In this document: one piece after another, positions 26,902 through 35,963 of the stretch | How the letters are laid out: the number at the start of each line of letters is the position of its first letter | How positions within the stretch are numbered: the first letter of the stretch is position 1 | Assembly (NCBI GenBank): GCA_041592335.1 | Contig: JBFHQE010000002.1 | Span: forward strand, 62,001-126,000 | Direction of reading: 5' to 3' | DNA from: JBFHQE01 sp041592335 | GTDB lineage: Bacteria; Pseudomonadota; Gammaproteobacteria; Thiohalobacterales; Thiohalobacteraceae | Length of the DNA stretch: 64,000 nucleotides | Translations under genes and position numbers: made by a program | The notes under the pieces: model-generated | Database searches by the model: none | Told to the model about the DNA's origin: nothing | Seen by the model: only the letters and a program-made list of their open reading frames with translations

Positions 26902-27522
26902 TCAGAATTTCTCTACCCAGGCCGTCAAACCACGCATCACCATATCTACTGCAATGGTGCCGACATACAGGGCCATGACACGCCCGGCAATTTCAATATA
27001 GCGCTGAATCAACGCCTCGTTACGAGGACGCACATGATCATGCAAGAGTTTAAGTGCGCTGAGCGCCAACAGCGATATCGCCACTGCAACCAGAACCACA
27101 AGACATGCAATCAGGGGTTCATGCCGCTTGCCAATCACCATGCTGGCACTGATGGAACCCGGCCCGATCAATACCGGCATGGCAACCGCGCCCGCCAGAT
27201 GCTGTGATTCACCGCGCAGGATTTCCAGTGCTGTTGGCCCATGAAATACAAACTGCAAACCAATAAGGAAAAATACTATCCCACCGAATATCTGGAATGA
27301 CGCGAAATCCGCCTGCAGGATGCTGACAAAAATAATATCGCCCAATATGGCAAAGCAACAAAACACCAGTGTTGCGATGAATCCAGCCCTGACCAGTACC
27401 TGACTGAACTTCACCAGGGGCAACTTCTGCACCATGTCAGTCAGATAAACAATCAGCAACAGCGGATTAATCAGCACCAGCAGCAATGCCACGGACTGAA
27501 TCAGTTCATCAACATTCAGCAT
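26902..27522 (-). CDS. MarC-family integral membrane protein
   Basis: A 206-residue inner membrane protein with about six hydrophobic segments (among them SVALLLVLINPLLLIVYL, FIATLVFCCFAILGDIIFV, IACLVVLVAVAISLLALSAL). The LINPLLLI and MPVLIGPGSI stretches are MarC/YchE family hallmarks. The family has no proven transport substrate; the old link to multiple antibiotic resistance was withdrawn. It starts six bases after the SIMPL gene, so the two probably share a transcript. Confidence 0.87.
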   Translation of the reverse strand: MLNVDELIQSVALLLVLINPLLLIVYLTDMVQKLPLVKFSQVLVRAGFIATLVFCCFAILGDIIFVSILQADFASFQIFGGIVFFLIGLQFVFHGPTALEILRGESQHLAGAVAMPVLIGPGSISASMVIGKRHEPLIACLVVLVAVAISLLALSALKLLHDHVRPRNEALIQRYIEIAGRVMALYVGTIAVDMVMRGLTAWVEKF

Positions 27523-27527
27523 CAGAC

Positions 27528-28214
27528 TCAGGGTACCAGCTCAATCGTACCATCGATACTGACAACCACATCGCTTTCACCGCCCTCGAATGCCGGGGCC
27601 GCCGCTTCCGCCATCATAACCCTGCCCATCTTCATATCAGCGCGCGGCGAATAACCCGAGGTATTCAGACTGGCCGACACCAGCACATACTGCTTGGCAT
27701 TGAAGCTCTTCACCAGTTGGTCGGCGCGTTGCTGGAACTGCTGTGCCGCCTGATCAACCAGTTCCTGCTCGATCGCCTTGCGAGTGTCCGTTGCAACAAA
27801 AAAACTACTCGATTTCACCTGTAGCTTTTCCTGCAGTTGTGCCATCAATTCGCTCAGTTGCGTGTAGTCACTGCCTTCCAGGTGCAGTTCCTGATAACCA
27901 CGCCAACGCTGAGGGCGGTCTTTCTGGTATACCGGATTGACACTGTAGTTACCGGTTTTAACTTCCACGCCCTGACTCGCTTTGGCGCGCTGCAAGGCCC
28001 ACTGCATGGCGCCATTGATTTTATTGGCTACATCCTTGGGTGCTGCTTCATTGGCCTCCGCCGCCAGCGTGACTGCCATGCGGTCATTGGCCACCGAGGC
28101 CTCCACCTGCACCTGGTAACTGACGCGATGGTAATGCGACTCAGTGTCGGCCGCGCTTGCCGGCGTGGCAAGCATAAATCCAAGCAGAACAAACAAGGTA
28201 CGTATCGGTTTCAT
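27528..28214 (-). CDS. exported SIMPL (DUF541) domain protein
   Basis: A 228-residue protein with a clear signal peptide (TLFVLLGFMLATPASA) and a SIMPL/DUF541 domain. Typical stretches are MAVTLAAEANEAAPKDVANKIN in pattern and the VKTGNYSVNPVY segment near residue 107. Family members such as BP26/OMP28 sit in the periplasm or envelope and can form ring-shaped oligomers; the biochemical role is unclear. It precedes marC at six bases. A divergent promoter region separates it from mobA. Confidence 0.82.
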   Translation of the reverse strand: MKPIRTLFVLLGFMLATPASAADTESHYHRVSYQVQVEASVANDRMAVTLAAEANEAAPKDVANKINGAMQWALQRAKASQGVEVKTGNYSVNPVYQKDRPQRWRGYQELHLEGSDYTQLSELMAQLQEKLQVKSSSFFVATDTRKAIEQELVDQAAQQFQQRADQLVKSFNAKQYVLVSASLNTSGYSPRADMKMGRVMMAEAAAPAFEGGESDVVVSIDGTIELVP

Positions 28215-28301
28215 TCAACGCTCCTTCTACACGATTGTTGGGTTCACAGCTTCAATCATAGGCTGTGTTAAGCTAGCAGGAATTAATATCCCGGTTAAAC
28301 A

Positions 28302-28907
28302 ATGCCGACACCCGTATCGCAACCTGCCTCTTCATTCACCGGCCTTATTCTAGCAGGCGGCCGGAGTCGTCGCATGCAGGGCGAGGATAAAGGCCTCATT
28401 GAATTCCAGGGTAAGGCGTTGATTGAATATGCACTGGCCGCGCTGAAACCGCTAACGGAACAGCTCATCATTAACGCCAACCGGAACCAGTCCCGCTACG
28501 CGACCTACGGTTATCCCGTGGTTGCCGATAGCACAGCTGATTTTGCCGGACCGCTTGCCGGCATCCTGACTGTGCTTGCAACGCGCAACCTGCCCCTGCT
28601 CATCAGCCCCTGCGACGCGCCCTTCATTTCCAGCGCCTGTTTTGAACGTCTGCGCGATATTTTCAATAATGGCAATGCCTGTGCCGTCGCTCATGATGGC
28701 CAGCGCCTGCAACCCATGTTCCTCGCGCTCGCACCTGACTGTCGACAAAGCCTGCAGAACTATTTCAACAAGGGGGAGCGCAAGCTCGGGGAAGGCATTC
28801 TCAGGCTGGAGCCTGCCATCGTCGATTGCAGCGATCATCCTGAATGGTTCAGAAACGCCAATTCCCCTGCGGAACTCGCTGCCTTCAGGCAGCCAAAACC
28901 CTTATAA
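28302..28907 (+). CDS. mobA: molybdenum cofactor guanylyltransferase MobA
   Basis: Transfers GMP from GTP to molybdopterin to make the guanine dinucleotide cofactor used by DMSO-reductase-family enzymes. The 201-residue protein opens with the nucleotidyltransferase motif LILAGGRSRRMQGEDKGL (residues 13-30). It continues with GPLAGILTVL and the SPCDAPFIS metal-binding region near residue 105. It lies 36 bases upstream of moeA in a small cofactor operon. Confidence 0.94.
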   Translation: MPTPVSQPASSFTGLILAGGRSRRMQGEDKGLIEFQGKALIEYALAALKPLTEQLIINANRNQSRYATYGYPVVADSTADFAGPLAGILTVLATRNLPLLISPCDAPFISSACFERLRDIFNNGNACAVAHDGQRLQPMFLALAPDCRQSLQNYFNKGERKLGEGILRLEPAIVDCSDHPEWFRNANSPAELAAFRQPKPL

Positions 28908-28943
28908 TCTCGCTTCGCAACCCAATTCAGCCAGGGCTTTAGC

Positions 28944-30191
28944 ATGAATACATCCCCAGATTCCTGTTTGACCAGCGACCTGCTCAGTGTCGATGAGGCT
29001 CGCGCAAAGATCATGAACATGGTTAACGCCATCGAGGGTGTTGAACAGCTGTTTGTGCGTGATGCGCTGCATCGCGTACTGGCGGAACCGGTTATATCCG
29101 GGATCAATGTGCCCTCGTTCGATAACTCCGCCATGGATGGGTATGGCATCAACAGTCGGGACATCCCGGCACAGGGCACGTCTACACTGACTCTGGTCGG
29201 TCGCGCCATGGCTGGCGCGCCATTCAATGGTGTTATCTCGGCAGGCGAATGCGTTCGTATCATGACCGGCGCGAAGATTCCCGAGGGTGTTGATACCGTG
29301 CTGATGCAGGAACAGGTCACCGCGACAGAAAACTCTATCACCCTGCAGTCAGGCCACACGCCTGGCGAGAATGTCCGCAAAACCGGCGAGGATATGGCCG
29401 CGGGCCAGACCATATTGACCCCGGGACGCCAGCTGACCCCGGCCGACCTGGGCGTTATTGCTTCACTGGGTATTCCCGAAGTGCGCGTATTCCGTAAACT
29501 GCGCGCCGCCTTCTTTTCCACTGGTGATGAACTTGTCAGTCTTGGACAACCGCTTGGCGATGGTCAGATCTATGACAGCAACCGCTACACCCTGCATGGC
29601 ATGCTATCCCGGCTTGGCCTGGAGGTCATCGACATGGGCGTCATTCCGGATCGACGCGAATCAGTGCATGCCGCCTTCATACAGGCAGCCGCCATCGCCG
29701 ACGTTATCTTTACATCAGGTGGTGTTTCTGTCGGCGAGGCGGATTATGTCAAGCAAACCCTGGAGGCCCTGGGCGAAGTTAATTTCTGGCGAATGAAGAT
29801 GAAACCCGGCAAGCCACTCGCCACGGGCCGGGTTGGAAACGCGGTGTTCTTCGGGCTTCCCGGTAATCCGGTTTCCGTTATGGCGACTTTTTATCAGTTT
29901 GCACAACCTGCGCTCTTCAAGATGATGGGCGCGGAACCTAAAGCTCCCCTGGTCCTGAAAGTCCCTGCCGCCTCGGCCATCAAAAAATCTCCGGGGCGAC
30001 TCGAATATCAACGCGGCCTGCTGGAACGTAATTCACAGGGCGAATGGCAGGTAACCAGTTCTGGACGGCAGGGATCGCATGTTCTGACATCCATGAGCAA
30101 GGCAAATTGCTTTGTGATTTTACCCGAGGATTCCGCAGGGGCTGCGGTCGGCGAACTGGTCGATGTACAACCTTTCGAAGGATTGATCTAA
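28944..30191 (+). CDS. moeA: molybdopterin molybdenumtransferase MoeA
   Basis: Inserts molybdate into adenylylated molybdopterin. The 415-residue protein has the MoeA domain order. The N-terminal part has PSFDNSAMDGYGI near residue 55, the central molybdopterin-binding domain has FFSTGDELV, GQIYDSNRYTL and the FTSGGVSVGEADYVK loop near 255, and FFGLPGNPVSVMATF lies near 308. The C-terminal beta domain is complete. With mobA it indicates that the organism makes molybdenum enzymes, although none is encoded in this window. Confidence 0.95.
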   Translation: MNTSPDSCLTSDLLSVDEARAKIMNMVNAIEGVEQLFVRDALHRVLAEPVISGINVPSFDNSAMDGYGINSRDIPAQGTSTLTLVGRAMAGAPFNGVISAGECVRIMTGAKIPEGVDTVLMQEQVTATENSITLQSGHTPGENVRKTGEDMAAGQTILTPGRQLTPADLGVIASLGIPEVRVFRKLRAAFFSTGDELVSLGQPLGDGQIYDSNRYTLHGMLSRLGLEVIDMGVIPDRRESVHAAFIQAAAIADVIFTSGGVSVGEADYVKQTLEALGEVNFWRMKMKPGKPLATGRVGNAVFFGLPGNPVSVMATFYQFAQPALFKMMGAEPKAPLVLKVPAASAIKKSPGRLEYQRGLLERNSQGEWQVTSSGRQGSHVLTSMSKANCFVILPEDSAGAAVGELVDVQPFEGLI

Positions 30192-30202
30192 AGACTTTCT
30201 GA

Positions 30203-30252
30203 TAGGAGCGGCCTTGGCCGAGACCTGTTATTCGCGGCCAAGGCCGCCCCTA
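30203..30252. repeat. REP-like inverted repeat, probable bidirectional terminator
   Basis: Two 18-base arms, TAGGAGCGGCCTTGGCCG (30203-30220) and CGGCCAAGGCCGCCCCTA (30235-30252), are reverse complements with one mismatch around a 14-base loop. Each arm contains its own short GGCC-rich palindrome. The sequence resembles the TAGGAGCGGC...GCCGC extragenic palindromes common in Pseudomonas and relatives. It sits exactly between the convergent moeA and thioredoxin genes. Confidence 0.75.
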
Positions 30253-30263
30253 CAAGATAGCAA

Positions 30264-30632
30264 TTAAGCCTGCTGCCCTTGTTCAGCAATATCCTTGCGC
30301 ACCTGATCCATATCCAGTTCTTTTGCCTTGCCAAGCAACTCTTCAAATGCACTGGCTGGCAGCATGCCTGGCTGGGAAAAGATAATAATCTGATCCCGGA
30401 ATATCATCAGGGTAGGAATGGAACGGATCTGGAAATGCGCGGCCAGTTCCTGCTGCTCTTCGGTATTCACCTTGGCAAACACGATCTCGGGGAATTTCTC
30501 GGAGACCTGCTCATAGATCGGCGCAAAGTTTTTACAGGGGCCACACCATTCCGCCCAGAAATCGATTATCACGAAGGGATTTTCAGTTATGGTCTTTTCG
30601 AAATTTTCTTTGGTCAATTCAATTGTGGCCAC
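30264..30632 (-). CDS. thioredoxin-family protein
   Basis: A 122-residue cytoplasmic thioredoxin with active site WCGPCK (Cys30, Cys33), preceded by VIIDFWAEW and followed by the cis-proline loop RSIPTLMIF near residue 73. It is slightly longer than TrxA (about 108) through a charged C-terminal tail, and it lacks the zinc-binding N-terminal extension of TrxC. The start is a GTG with GGAG upstream. It resembles the TrxC thioredoxin domain more than the main TrxA, but which disulphide reductase substrate it serves cannot be told. Confidence 0.85.
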   Translation of the reverse strand: MATIELTKENFEKTITENPFVIIDFWAEWCGPCKNFAPIYEQVSEKFPEIVFAKVNTEEQQELAAHFQIRSIPTLMIFRDQIIIFSQPGMLPASAFEELLGKAKELDMDQVRKDIAEQGQQA

Positions 30633-30733
30633 TCAACTTCTCCAGCGATGTCTTCAGGGGGGGTGTAAGAGAATAACAGTAGTATATAGATGGGGCGCAA
30701 AAATGCGAAAACAAGCCATGGCGGCCTGTTGAA

Positions 30734-32119
30734 CTATTCCTTGTCGCTTTCGGCTCGACCGCTAATGCTGCCCAGGGTGTAACTTTGATCAATCTCGATT
30801 CGGTTACGTCCCAGGCGCTTGGCGCGATACAGTGCCTTATCGACTCTTTCAATGAAAGTGGATGAAGTTTCCCCGGGCTTGTAAAGCGCCAGACCGGCAG
30901 AGAAGGTCGGCATACGATGCTCCTGGTCGTTCAAATCCCAGCTCGCTTCGTTACAACGGTGTTTGACCTTGTACAATGCCCTCGACGAGCCTTCAAGGTC
31001 AGTATTCGGCAGGAGCACGGCAAACTCTTCTCCTCCGTAGCGCGCAACCAGGTCGTGGTGACGGAAGATCGAGAGAATATTCTTGGCATAAACACGCAAT
31101 ACTTCGTCACCAGCCGCATGTCCATAGAGGTCGTTGACCTCCTTGAAGTGATCCAGGTCGATCAATGCAATGGACAGCGGAAAACCGTAACGCTGCACAC
31201 GCGCCACCTCGTCTTCGAGTCGACGCAGGAAAGCACGGCGATTCGACAGGCCAGTCAATTCATCTGTCAAACTCAGCAAGCGTACTCGCGTCAATTCGTC
31301 ACTTAACTGTCGACTGTCGGTTTCCAGCACCTGCAGATGTTGATGCGTCTGATCCAGCTTGCTGGCCAGATCCTTGTGTCCGATGCGCAGGCGCTCGATC
31401 TCGCGTACCAGGGTACTACGCAGATCTTCCAGTTGCTGGGAATCCGCCGCGCGCAGCTCATGATGCACAACTTCCAGCAACACGCCGAACTCCTGATTCT
31501 GGCTGATCGTGTCCAGCACCTGGCTGGCCAGTCCGGCCTGAAGGTCGCGAATATGGTTCTGCATCATGCCGTGTTCAGCCTCAAGCTGGTCACCGTTAAG
31601 ATGCAGATCGGAAGGAATCACCACTTCGCGTTTGATAGTGGCATGAGAAGGTTCGCCAGCCTCAATTTCATCATGAGCAACCGACGTGGACTTGCTTACC
31701 GGACTATCGGGTACGATACCAAATGCAACCAGTAAGGGGTGTACAGCCTCTTCCAGCACTGCCGCATCAAGCGACTTACGCTGTAACAGGGAAGCAGCCT
31801 GTGTTTCCGCATAATCTTGCAGGGCGAGCAAGGCGGGAGCGTCCAGAGGAGGTTGAATGCGAGCCTGTAACAGCCGCACATGCACCAGTGCAGAGGAGCC
31901 GGGAGCCAAATCACGGGCACAGGCATCGAGCAGCGAAGTGGTTATCCCCGCATAGATATGCTCTATTGTCGATTGCGACGTTACCAGCTCTGTGAGCATA
32001 TGCTCGACCTGCTGGTATATCACGCCTCCTGCTTCATTCTGACGCAAAGCTTCCAGTAAACGGAGAATGCGTTGGGCTGATCCTGCCGCAATCGAATATT
32101 GCTCGGTTGCATCGGCCAT
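30734..32119 (-). CDS. GGDEF diguanylate cyclase, cytoplasmic
   Basis: A 461-residue soluble protein ending in a complete GGDEF domain: LSLTDELTGLSNRRAFLRRL, DLDHFKEVND and GGEEFAVLLPN. An RxxD inhibitory site (RHHD) lies five residues before GGEEF, as in WspR. The N-terminal 250 residues are helical with a coiled-coil stretch (about 215-280) just before the catalytic domain. I recognise no sensor fold and no membrane segments. Start is the ATG at 32119 (MADATEQYS) rather than a longer frame. It makes cyclic di-GMP in response to an unknown input. Confidence 0.88.
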   Translation of the reverse strand: MADATEQYSIAAGSAQRILRLLEALRQNEAGGVIYQQVEHMLTELVTSQSTIEHIYAGITTSLLDACARDLAPGSSALVHVRLLQARIQPPLDAPALLALQDYAETQAASLLQRKSLDAAVLEEAVHPLLVAFGIVPDSPVSKSTSVAHDEIEAGEPSHATIKREVVIPSDLHLNGDQLEAEHGMMQNHIRDLQAGLASQVLDTISQNQEFGVLLEVVHHELRAADSQQLEDLRSTLVREIERLRIGHKDLASKLDQTHQHLQVLETDSRQLSDELTRVRLLSLTDELTGLSNRRAFLRRLEDEVARVQRYGFPLSIALIDLDHFKEVNDLYGHAAGDEVLRVYAKNILSIFRHHDLVARYGGEEFAVLLPNTDLEGSSRALYKVKHRCNEASWDLNDQEHRMPTFSAGLALYKPGETSSTFIERVDKALYRAKRLGRNRIEIDQSYTLGSISGRAESDKE

Positions 32120-32642
32120 TAATGTTTTCGTCTCCCGCACACCACATCCCTGTGTACAGGACAAAGCCCTGAGACTCCCCCTACCAGACCTCAACGTCAG
32201 GCCCTGGATGATGAAGTTTATTTTGTCCCTCTGTCGGCGATGTGCGCTCTCACCGACCCATAATCATTATGTGCTTGTTCATAACTCCGCCGGGTTAGGA
32301 CGGATGGTTATGGCACTACCTTACCGTCCAACAGAAAGCGGAACAATGCTTGTATGGAATTCCTGACATTATTTCGCTAAGTCGTTGATGGCTGGTGTCG
32401 GCGCTCAGAAACGTTCATAACTCTCGTCAAACAGGCGCCATATAATGCCAAGCAATTGAAAATAAAATAGATAGCCCAATAAATTTCAGTTCGCGCGATG
32501 CATAAGGGTTTAGCTGTACGGGAGGCACTGTAAGCATATACTTACAAGAAATTTGCGGAAATGCGCTAGATTCGCACCAATTAAGTGCAACGAGGACGGC
32601 AAAATGTGCCGTATTTTTGGCACCGATTTTACATTTCAGGGC
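32120..32642. other. 523-base intergenic region with palindromes and a possible terminator
   Basis: No convincing gene. Visible elements are the 13-base palindrome CATAATCATTATG (32259-32271), an 11-base direct repeat GTTCATAACTC at 32277-32287 and 32413-32423, the palindrome GTAAGCATATACTTAC (32530-32545), and a small plus-strand hairpin CGGCA-AAATG-TGCCG followed by TATTTTT (32597-32618). The region must hold the promoter of the diguanylate cyclase gene. The hairpin plus T-run hints at a short plus-strand transcript, but I find no clear promoter for one. Confidence 0.4.
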
Positions 32643-33566
32643 TTACGCGGTTGCCAGCTGGCGTGCCATATCGTCCAGTGAAGCAGCGTTCTCCATCAGA
32701 TCTGAAAAAACCTGACTCGCGATCGATTCGTCCATGCCCACGATTGATAGTGAAGAGTCAGGAATCGCCCCATCCGGCGCATCGCCAATCTCTTCACGCT
32801 TCAAAAGGTGATCCGCCATCAGGACCAGGTGGGAGTAAACAGCATGCTCGCCTTCGTAACGCGGATTATGGTGCTCGCGCAGCGACACGACTATCTCGTC
32901 CGGCATCCCCCATGAATGCATCAGCCAGGCCCCGATTTGTGCATGCCCCATTTCCAGCAGGTCCTGAGCCTGCCCCATGCCGAGCACGCATTTCTCAAGT
33001 GCCGTTACCGGTGTTTCGGGATGCGCGGCAGCAAGCTTGTTGAGCAACTTGAACTCGGGCGGGAACAGATGACCCAGCAACAGAAACCCGAAGTTGTGCA
33101 GCAGACCAGTAAGGTAGGCCATGCCTGGTTCCGGTCTTTTGTCCGCGGGCATCTTCTTCACCAGCGCCTGCTGCAGCGCCGCAGAAAACACGGCATGGCG
33201 CCAGAAGGATTCCAGGCCCAACGGACCATCAGGCGGGTTTTTGAACGCCCTGGAGGTTGCCAGGCCTAGCGCCATGTTCATCACCAGGTCAAAGCCCAAT
33301 ACGCGGGTGATGGCATCATGGATGGAGTTTATCTTGCCGCGATAGCCGTAAAACGGTGAGGAAGCGTAACGCACCACCTGTGCCGCGAGACTCGGATCCA
33401 GTTCAACAATCGCCGCCAGATCGGTAATGGCCGCATCGGGATCGTTACGCAATTCAAGCACCCGCCGCGCCATCTCCGGCATCGGTGGCAATTCGTAGAC
33501 TTGTTCGATACGCCGGCGGATCTCGCCAGCCAATGATGAGGGTTGCCCAGTAGATTCGGCGCCCAT
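32643..33566 (-). CDS. HDOD-domain signalling protein
   Basis: A 307-residue protein made up mostly of one HDOD domain, a degenerate HD-type fold used in signal transduction. The N-terminal ELPPMPEMARRVLELRNDP and the DLAAIVELDPSLAAQVVRYA stretch are typical. The later LTGLLHNFGFLLLGHLFP and EHHNP occupy the positions of the HD-phosphohydrolase metal ligands. Family members regulate motility, biofilm and phosphorelays, often alongside GGDEF proteins. It precedes the diguanylate cyclase gene on the same strand, but 523 bases apart, so shared function is only suggested. Confidence 0.85.
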   Translation of the reverse strand: MGAESTGQPSSLAGEIRRRIEQVYELPPMPEMARRVLELRNDPDAAITDLAAIVELDPSLAAQVVRYASSPFYGYRGKINSIHDAITRVLGFDLVMNMALGLATSRAFKNPPDGPLGLESFWRHAVFSAALQQALVKKMPADKRPEPGMAYLTGLLHNFGFLLLGHLFPPEFKLLNKLAAAHPETPVTALEKCVLGMGQAQDLLEMGHAQIGAWLMHSWGMPDEIVVSLREHHNPRYEGEHAVYSHLVLMADHLLKREEIGDAPDGAIPDSSLSIVGMDESIASQVFSDLMENAASLDDMARQLATA

Positions 33567-33650
33567 TCTCTTTAACCAGATACTGTCGATGTCATTGCGT
33601 GAGTGTGAACTGTAAGCAGCCAGATTTCAATTAAGACACAGCCGAATTCA

Positions 33651-34910
33651 TCAGTTTAACTGCACGCGCTGACCCCATGGCACAGTGCCTTTCCCTTTTA
33701 CCAGCCACAACACCGGAAAGTGCGGTTCAACCTTGGGAAACTCACCTGCCGCATCGGTGAAATACACCAGCAGGTCGGGCGCGCGATCACGCTTGCCGGC
33801 CCATTCAAACACCGGGGTAAAACGCGTGCCACCACCACCCTTGATATCTTTGGGTAAACTGAATTCTTCCCAGGGCTCGAACTCCCATGGGCAACCCTCG
33901 GCCAACTGGGCATCACAGGCCAGCAATGTGACCCTGGCGCGCACCTGACCCTTGATCGCATCGATCTCGGACACGAATTCCATCATCTCGTCTTTCTGGA
34001 TTGAACCACTGGTATCCAGTGCCACCAGCACTTCGATTTGCGAGGTACGCAGACTGGGCAGAATCGCCTCGCCTTCACGCCGTGACGGACGGCTGTAGTT
34101 GTAATCATCGCGCGCAACGGCGCTCATGTACTTGGCCAGCAACATGCGCCAGGGCAACTTGGGTTGCAACAGATGATCAACCAGCCGCGCCCAGCCGCTT
34201 CCGAGCTTGCCAGCCTGCATGGCCTGCTGCGCGGCGCCCGCGAGCCTTTGTTGCCACTGTATCTGTAGCTGCTCCTTCTCGGCCGCCGTCAGCGGTTTGG
34301 GCTGCGGTGCACCGCCACGATTGGGATCCAGCTCGGCCTCGGAGGACTGGCCACCGCCCTCTTCATCCTGGTCCTGGGGCTGTTGCTGGTTCTGCTGGTC
34401 TTTCTTGTTGTCCTTCTGTTCCTGATCACCACTGGAGCCGCTTTGCGCATCCGGCTCGTCATTGTCGTACATATGCTGATCAAGGGTTTCCGGCTCATCG
34501 TCGAGATCATCGATCTGCGGATAAATCTCCTCGGCGGTCATGCCATCAAACTCAGCCAGGTACAAGGATCCAGCGGGCGCCTTTAAACCGTCCTTGAGCA
34601 ACAGGGGATTCACGGCGTAGTCACAGGCCACATCCCAATGATGCTTAATGCGGTGTTCCCGACGTGCAAAATGCGACAAGGCACAATGCAACGCCTCGTG
34701 CGCCAGCATGAACTGGGTCTGATCCAGTGTCAGGGAATCGATGTATTGTTCGTTGTAATAGAACTTGCGCGCATCCGTTGCCGTGGTCTTGCACCACTTG
34801 GGATCGGCCTTGGTCATTGGCAGACGCAGCACCAATGCCCCCAGGAAGGGCTTATCCAGAATCAGCCGGGTGCGCGCCGCGCTTAGTTTGGTTTCGACAT
34901 CGCCTGCCAT
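33651..34910 (-). CDS. VWA-like protein with putative metallopeptidase motif (DUF2201)
   Basis: A 419-residue protein with three parts. The N-terminal domain contains HEALH (near residue 71), a zinc-type HExxH motif, followed by HHWDVACDYAVN. A low-complexity Gln/Asp/Glu/Ser-rich linker occupies about 140-205. The C-terminal VWA-like domain carries the MIDAS start VALDTSGSI near residue 297 and ends with LLVYFTDAAGEFP. This is the DUF2201 family, regularly paired with a MoxR ATPase; here that gene lies six bases upstream. The pair is probably a chaperone or remodelling system, with the target unknown. Whether the HExxH site is active is not known. Confidence 0.85.
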   Translation of the reverse strand: MAGDVETKLSAARTRLILDKPFLGALVLRLPMTKADPKWCKTTATDARKFYYNEQYIDSLTLDQTQFMLAHEALHCALSHFARREHRIKHHWDVACDYAVNPLLLKDGLKAPAGSLYLAEFDGMTAEEIYPQIDDLDDEPETLDQHMYDNDEPDAQSGSSGDQEQKDNKKDQQNQQQPQDQDEEGGGQSSEAELDPNRGGAPQPKPLTAAEKEQLQIQWQQRLAGAAQQAMQAGKLGSGWARLVDHLLQPKLPWRMLLAKYMSAVARDDYNYSRPSRREGEAILPSLRTSQIEVLVALDTSGSIQKDEMMEFVSEIDAIKGQVRARVTLLACDAQLAEGCPWEFEPWEEFSLPKDIKGGGGTRFTPVFEWAGKRDRAPDLLVYFTDAAGEFPKVEPHFPVLWLVKGKGTVPWGQRVQLN

Positions 34911-34916
34911 GACTGC

Positions 34917-35963
34917 CTACATATCGAACAACATTACGTCCGATACCGCCTTCGCCCAGTTGGCGAATTGCGGCACGCTGAATAATTCCTGACCGATGGC
35001 GCGATGCATGTCCGAGATCAGCATGACGCCCATCTCGCGATCCGGGAAACCGCCCGCGTAATCGATGATACGGCCGTACACCGTTTTGGCTTCCGCCGTA
35101 TCCTTGTGGCGAATGGCGCGCCCAACCAGCGCCGAGGCTACTGCATATTGCAGATCTGTTTCGCGCGGCACCTCGGTCGATTCGCCCGCGATAATGGCTT
35201 CGACGTCCGGCAGCTTGTCGAGGTTGTCGACAAAGGCACCCAGCTCGATCCCAGCCGCCGGGCCGACACAGGCCTGCAGGGTTTCGACCAGCAGGCGCGG
35301 CTGCCCTTCGAACTTCTGTAGCGCACGATGGGCAAACTCCCAGGAACGCGGCGAGGGAAAGGCCACCGGGTTATGCGCCGGATCGAAATCAAACAGCAGT
35401 TCGGGGCGGAAACGGATGAAGGCGATCAGTCTCTCGTCGATACCGGCCTTGTAGGCCCAGGCTACCCAGTCATCGAGATTGGTATCCAACTCGAAGTGCG
35501 AAAACCGATTGGCCAGCGGCGCGGGCATGGTATAGGTCACGCCGCGGTCACCCTGGCGGTTACCGGCTGCAAATATCGCCCAGTCATCGGGTACCCGATA
35601 TTCGCCGAGGCGCCGATCCAGAATCAGCTGATAAGCAGCGGCGGACACGCTGGGAGGCGCAGAAGTTATTTCATCCAGAAACAGAATACCGCTGGGACCG
35701 TGGCGCTGGGCGTCCGGCAAAATGGCGGGAATCGACCATTCGACAAAATCCCCGTTACGGAATGGAATCCCGCGTAAATCACTCGGCTCCATCTGGGACA
35801 GCCGAATATCGATCACCGGCACGGTGTGCTTGTCCGCGATCTGCCCCACCATCTGGGATTTACCCACACCCGGCGGCCCCCACACCATAACCGGCGTGTG
35901 GTGGCCCTCGGCGGCACTGATGAATTCTCTTTCTAGGACTACCATTAACTGCGACGGTCGCAT
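34917..35963 (-). CDS. MoxR-type AAA+ ATPase
   Basis: A 348-residue AAA+ ATPase of the MoxR branch. Walker A is GPPGVGKS near residue 30, Walker B is LFLDEITSAP near 94, and sensor 1 is FAAGNRQGD near 130. An arginine-rich C-terminal lid follows. MoxR proteins work with VWA-domain partners to activate or assemble protein complexes, some of them metal enzymes. The VWA/metallopeptidase gene begins six bases downstream. AGGAAG precedes the ATG. No obvious client such as a dehydrogenase or oxidase is encoded nearby. Confidence 0.9.
   Translation of the reverse strand: MRPSQLMVVLEREFISAAEGHHTPVMVWGPPGVGKSQMVGQIADKHTVPVIDIRLSQMEPSDLRGIPFRNGDFVEWSIPAILPDAQRHGPSGILFLDEITSAPPSVSAAAYQLILDRRLGEYRVPDDWAIFAAGNRQGDRGVTYTMPAPLANRFSHFELDTNLDDWVAWAYKAGIDERLIAFIRFRPELLFDFDPAHNPVAFPSPRSWEFAHRALQKFEGQPRLLVETLQACVGPAAGIELGAFVDNLDKLPDVEAIIAGESTEVPRETDLQYAVASALVGRAIRHKDTAEAKTVYGRIIDYAGGFPDREMGVMLISDMHRAIGQELFSVPQFANWAKAVSDVMLFDM

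Noticed and set aside
32597..32618. Terminator as proof of a small RNA upstream of the HDOD gene
   Set aside because: The stem has only five base pairs and no promoter could be placed; kept as part of the intergenic description.
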